Source: Adiantum capillus-veneris (lineage: Eukaryota > Streptophyta > Polypodiopsida > Polypodiales > Pteridaceae). Taken from it: a DNA stretch of 64,000 bases. Made by a program: the position numbers and the translations under genes. Location: contig CM043965.1 in assembly GCA_014529385.2 (NCBI GenBank), forward strand, positions 59,986,433 to 60,050,432, read 5' to 3'. Below, one piece after another: positions 59,801-64,000 of this stretch; the stretch's first letter is position 1; the number at the start of each line of letters is the position of its first letter. The notes under the pieces are model-generated. The model was not told the origin of the DNA and did not search any database. It saw only the letters and a program-made list of their open reading frames with translations.

Positions 59801-60702
59801 GGTCTTTCTATATTGGAGCCTGATAAACAGTTGTTTTGCTGCAATTACTGTTCATTGTATTTGAGTCCTCCAAAAACACATAATCACAAATGTAGCCTCC
59901 TGATTCTTAGTTTTATCTTTTTGCAACATATCATTAAGTACTATAAGTCAGGTTTCAAGCACTTTACTGCTTGTTCAGGTACTTATAAGGGGTATCTAGG
60001 TAGTCTTAAAGTACCACATGTTCTAAGTGCATGTTCTTCATTGTAGAAGTGTGCAGACTAGGTATTTTAAGTATCATGAATGCACCATATCTGTAAATTT
60101 GGTACTCTAAGTACCATTGCTGGTAGTCTCCCAGCATTGTCACATGTATTTGTCTGAAGATAGTGTACCATTGTGGTGGTTACACAGTCCCTTTTTAAAA
60201 TACCTGTTTGCACATTGGGTACACCAAGTACCATGGTTGGTACTTGTAGTGCTACTTTCCAGTGGGAGAATGCTAAAACAACATGATTGTAATGACAAGA
60301 GGCCTCCAATCTTAAAACATAGCATGGTGGTAGAAGCCTTCATTTGCCTGTCTCACACACCATCCACAGCCACAACCAAGCACACTCTACCCACAAAAAT
60401 GAAAATAAATTGAGTCCAAAACGACAATGGTGACATAATGGAATAATTATAAATTCAATTTTTGTGTTGTCGACTAGTTACATGTTAGGCAGTCAGTACA
60501 GAGGCATTCTGAATGTTGCCAAAAAAAACATCCCTCATGGGAAGTAGGCATACACATGGCTTTGTGGAGAGTGTTAGCTTACAAATAGGTAGCTGTAATG
60601 ACAAGTCTGCTTATACAAGGGGTTGCTACAAAACTTGGCTTCACAAAACTACATAAGTTCTTTACAAATACACCACTACATGACAATGTTGAGACACTAG
60701 CG
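59801..60702. other. Intergenic stretch between convergent genes, rich in GGTACT words
   Basis: No coding sequence is supported. Between 59936 and 60250 there are about ten ggtact/agtacc words, like those in the introns on both sides. Confidence 0.5.
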
Positions 60703-63700
60703 CTAAAAGAGCATTGGCATCAATTGTGGCCCTTTCAAGTATTGTTCATAACTGGTCATCTTTCCACCACGCCGAAGTGCAGCTTTAACATAGTCGTCCT
60801 CAAATGTAGGCTTCACATTATTGAAGGTGACAGCTTTGGCTGACCGATCTGTAGCACCACGCCATTTCACAAGAGCCCCCTTCATGACCCTAGACAAGAA
60901 GTCACTACGCCGCTCCTCTAGGCTAGGTACAATGATGTAGGAACCAGGAGGATTATAATGGCATTTATAAAAATTGTTGTCAATCAATAGCACATTGCTC
61001 GCATCGTATCGTCGAACCACCTTCAGAAAAGTTTTCAAATTCTTGAAAAAATTTGGTTTTCCACCTGCCATGGAGAATGTGGCTACATCACATAGCTCTT
61101 GTCCTGACCATCCCCTGAAGTAGTCACAAATCCCCTCAAAACTTATAGAGACTATTCTGTCCACTCTTTCTAGCATTGCTGAACTCCATATGTAAATATT
61201 TGCACAGCCCACATCCCAAGCTAAGAAAAGTTTTGCATCCTTGGGAACGAAGAGGTACCTGAAAACTACAACAATTCCCACTTGATGGGCATGCATAAAT
61301 CATACATATAGCAAAAATTCTGAAAAAGGCTCAATCAACCTATCCCTTGACTCTTGGATGAGATCAAATGCATTAGTTTCCAGATTAGGAGGGTCAGATT
61401 TAAACCATGAAGCATAGATAACACCATTAAGATCAAACACTAATGCTGGTCGTGTAGGGTTATCGAATGGCAACGATGTGATTGTGCTTGGAACATAGGG
61501 CGATGGATCTCTGATGATTATTATTTCCTCGACAGGCAGTTTGAGAGTCCCCTTTTCTTTTAATATCTCAGTAAAAGACATGGTTGCAAATTGAAAAGGA
61601 ATAGACTAAGCACCTTTCGAACACTATACAAACGTGACCGTTGCAATAAAGCAAAAAAGACAAATGGAGGCCAACATAAAATTCTCATTTCCCAAAAGCA
61701 AGAATCAAAGATTCTTGACATTACAAGAGAGTGAAGACACTAAGTGACAAATGTCACAGTTTCTTGCAAACACGAGGCTTGGGGGGTGGGAAATAATAAT
61801 GGGATGTCGGAGGGGAGTACTTTTCATGGGGGACTTCTTCGGGGGAGGCAGTGACTCCGGAACTTCCTTGCTCATCGCTTTTCCATCTCCACCTAAAACC
61901 AAGACCCACTCGACTTACACGCAATTGAGCATGAACATAAGTTACATAAATGACACTATTAATGAGCTTGAACCTACAAACTTCATCTATGTGCTAAGAT
62001 TCTTTTCCTGAACAATTCATGCATAAAGGAGGTCTCACCATCACTCTCATCCTCTTCTTTGTTAGATTGTTGCTCTTCTTTGTTAGACTGTTTCTTTGAA
62101 CGGGTGATATCTGCTGCTTGCGCCTTTTTGGACTGTCCAGCTGCACCATAAATGGGGACAATAAAAATCATTCAATGCCTAGAGGGATCCAAGTTCCGTG
62201 GCCAAAAAAACTTACCATCATCGTGTTTCTTTTGCTTCTTTGAGTTCTTCACCATATCACTAAGGAAGATTGCATCCCGTGAACCATTTTTTGCACGGCT
62301 TCCACTCCCTCTTGCGCTACAACATCCGTCAAAGTAACATCATCATCTTCCATTGGTTCAATTAACTTTTGTTTTGGTTCACCTTCTGTCTGTTCAGAGG
62401 GCTCCACCTTAACTGCTGGGGTCTTGTCACCTGCCACATGCGAGCCTTCCTCGCCAGCCAGAGTTTTGTCACTTGCCAAGGATGAGCCTTCCCTACCAGC
62501 TAGAGTTGACTGATCAACAGACTGCATGTATGTGTCCATAGTGGGGGCGTCAAGAGTTGCATCAACATTCTGTATTGGCACCTCAACTGGTGATGTTGCT
62601 GCATAAGGCATATGATTGGAACCTACCACTACACCACAAAAGTGTGCAACATAAGTTAAAAGCATTCTTAACAAACTCTAGTAATCAAGGCAGACATGGA
62701 GAATAAAAAACCAACCATTATGAACAAGCATTGACATTGCCGATTCCGGAATACTTTGCTTACAGGAGGGGTTGGCACATACTTTCTCTGACGTAGCCCA
62801 TCCAGTAAACACAAAGCATGGTATGTATCACCACATGCTATTGTATACACACACACGACGTCGTAACCCACAAAACCTAAACCACATGCAGCACAAGCTC
62901 CTGGAACAGTCACTTTGTCCTGCAGTTGACTCCCATGCTCGCTAGCTGTGGGACATAGCAACATTGAATCACCTCTCTTCACTTGCACTAGCAAGATATC
63001 ACAAAATTGGACTTGAGCAGCACATGTAGCTTCTGATGCTACCAGGTCAACCCTAAACCATGAAGGGGAAGTAAATATTAGTCCATCTATCCAAGATTAA
63101 ATGAACTATCATGATCACTTATACATATAGTACCAAGGGATAGCAAGGGTATGTTGAAACCACCAATTGCAAGTATTGTCAAAAAAGTAGCAAGGATACA
63201 CTGTAGGGACTTATGACAGTACCAAGGATAGGCTCATAGTACCAATCAAAAGAACTTACCATTGAAGGTACTTTGCAAAAAAGTAATAGGTACTTTCACA
63301 ATGTACAAACACATGCATGGTGCTTTGCAAAAAATGCAAATATGTACTTTTACAATGTACAAACACATGCATGCATGGTACTTTGGAAAAAAGGCATATG
63401 TACTTTCACAATGTACAAAAACATACATGGTACTTTGGAAAAAGGCATATGTACTTTCACAATGTACAACCACATGCATGGTACTTTGGAAACAAGAAAT
63501 ATGTACTTTGAAAGACAAATGCGTATGATTTATCAATAAAACTATGACAAGTACTTTAAAATCTACCAAGTAATACAACATTCTGTACAAAGAACCTATG
63601 TGGAACTCATGGAACTTGCAAAAAAGGAATAGGTACTTTGACAGTGTACAAACAAAAGCATGGTGCTTTGCAAAAAGGCATATATGTACTTTCACAATGT

Positions 63701-63982
63701 ACAGACACATGGATGGTACTTTGACTTTGAAAGATAAATGCATATGATTTCTTAAATAAAACTATGACAGGTACTGTAAATTCTACCAAGTAATACAACA
63801 ATATGTACAAGTGCCTATGTGGTACTCATGGTTGCACCTTCAATTTGAACTACCATACAAAAAGCTTCCGTATTAATTATCTCCAAAAAGTACCTTAAAT
63901 CATAGTCACATACATGGATTTTGTGATTTCCACGAGTATCCCTCAGCTTTGTGAAGTAGTGGATAGTAAACTTCCATTGGTT
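60703..63982 (-). CDS. FCP1/NIF-like HAD phosphatase with upstream Cys-rich segment (partial, multi-exon)
   Basis: The C-terminal half is an FCP1-homology (NLI-interacting-factor-like) HAD domain. It starts with RPALVFDLNGVIYASWFKSD (about 61455-61395), where DLNG replaces DxDx as in a known group of plant relatives. Then come WDVGCANIYIWSSAMLERVD (about 61230) and NVLLIDNNFYKCHYNPPG (about 60980), the later HAD motifs. HAD phosphatases use the first Asp as nucleophile; Asn at the second position makes activity doubtful. Upstream exons on the minus strand: a short exon 63982-63914 (QWKFTIHYFTKLRDTRGN); 63052-62706, with CAACGLGF...CGDTYHALCLLDG, probably zinc-binding; an acidic exon with two 13-residue LAGxEGS repeats (about 62632-62290); a KKQKKH/KEEQQSNKEE linker; and a Pro-rich linker. 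A frame change near 62285 and a very short apparent intron near 61260-61305 suggest damage or a wrong exon model. It may continue past the window edge. Confidence 0.68.
63262..63840. repeat. Tandem array of ~52 bp GGTACTTT units with a ~233 bp higher-order duplication
   Basis: Units such as ggtactttggaaaaaaggca followed by tatgtactttcacaatgtacaaacacatgcat start at about 63268, 63320, 63378, 63430 and 63480. A longer block with aatacaaca and a taaaactatgaca phrase occurs at 63480-63650 and again at 63714-63835. It lies in intron sequence of the phosphatase-like gene. Confidence 0.85.
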
Positions 63983-64000
63983 CTTACAAAAAGTACCATG

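Noticed and set aside
63262-63840. Regular repeats considered as a CRISPR-like array
   Set aside because: Units are contiguous tandem copies without unique spacers and the genome is eukaryotic.

Overview
The window looks like nuclear DNA from a land plant with a large, transposon-rich genome. Plant-type CACTA (En/Spm) transposase genes carry ordinary GT-AG introns, Ty3/gypsy gag-pol debris is abundant, LTR ends have the usual plant pre-LTR signature, and long (GA)n, (GT)n and (CA)n tracts are everywhere. I see no ordinary host gene I would stake a claim on; nearly everything recognisable belongs to a mobile element. I cannot name the species.

The left two thirds is a stack of nested insertions. 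Outermost is a decayed gag-bearing retroelement. Its reading frame stops at 3885 and resumes in frame at 40442, with its 3' LTR at 41573-42030. The split is filled by a 36.5 kb segment bounded by two ~395 bp direct repeats (3886-4280, 40043-40436), apparently LTRs of a largely non-coding element. Inside it sit (a) a 24.6 kb DNA transposon, 'CACTA-A' (7527-32171), with perfect 25 bp terminal inverted repeats starting CACAAG and a 3 bp AGA target duplication, and (b) a Ty3/gypsy element (32993-38185) whose 3' portion has been inverted. CACTA-A is itself interrupted by a second, apparently intact element, 'CACTA-B' (15153-22573), with CACTACAAGAGG ends, an AAA target duplication, a six-exon Tnp2 transposase gene and a Ptta/En-Spm-type second gene.

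The most interesting system is CACTA-A. It carries two divergently oriented multi-exon genes: a divergent Tnp2-like transposase (minus strand, 10963-14548) and an unusual gene (plus strand, 27224-30914) that begins with a SAM domain and continues through about fifteen small exons, nearly all phase 0, many ending exactly in ATG before the GT donor. I know of no described CACTA element encoding a SAM-domain partner.

The right part holds further debris. There is a 1.3 kb element flanked by TTAA (42138-43459), a gypsy RNase H/integrase fragment (43.8-44.45 kb), an inverted second copy of the gag family (46.9-48.2 kb) and an ~820 bp tandem duplication (51.7-53.3 kb).

From 53.7 kb to the right edge is a decayed transposase-like gene of the 'DFAENYS / HGKG' family (plus strand). 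It is followed convergently by a gene for an FCP1-like HAD phosphatase with an upstream Cys-rich zinc-binding segment (minus strand). Both carry the same short AGTACC/GGTACT-rich repeats in their non-coding parts, so they may belong to one larger transposon running past the window. A 1.8 kb long-inverted-repeat element with 61-62 bp GCGCGC hairpin cassettes (55929-57709) lies in the first intron of the transposase-like gene.
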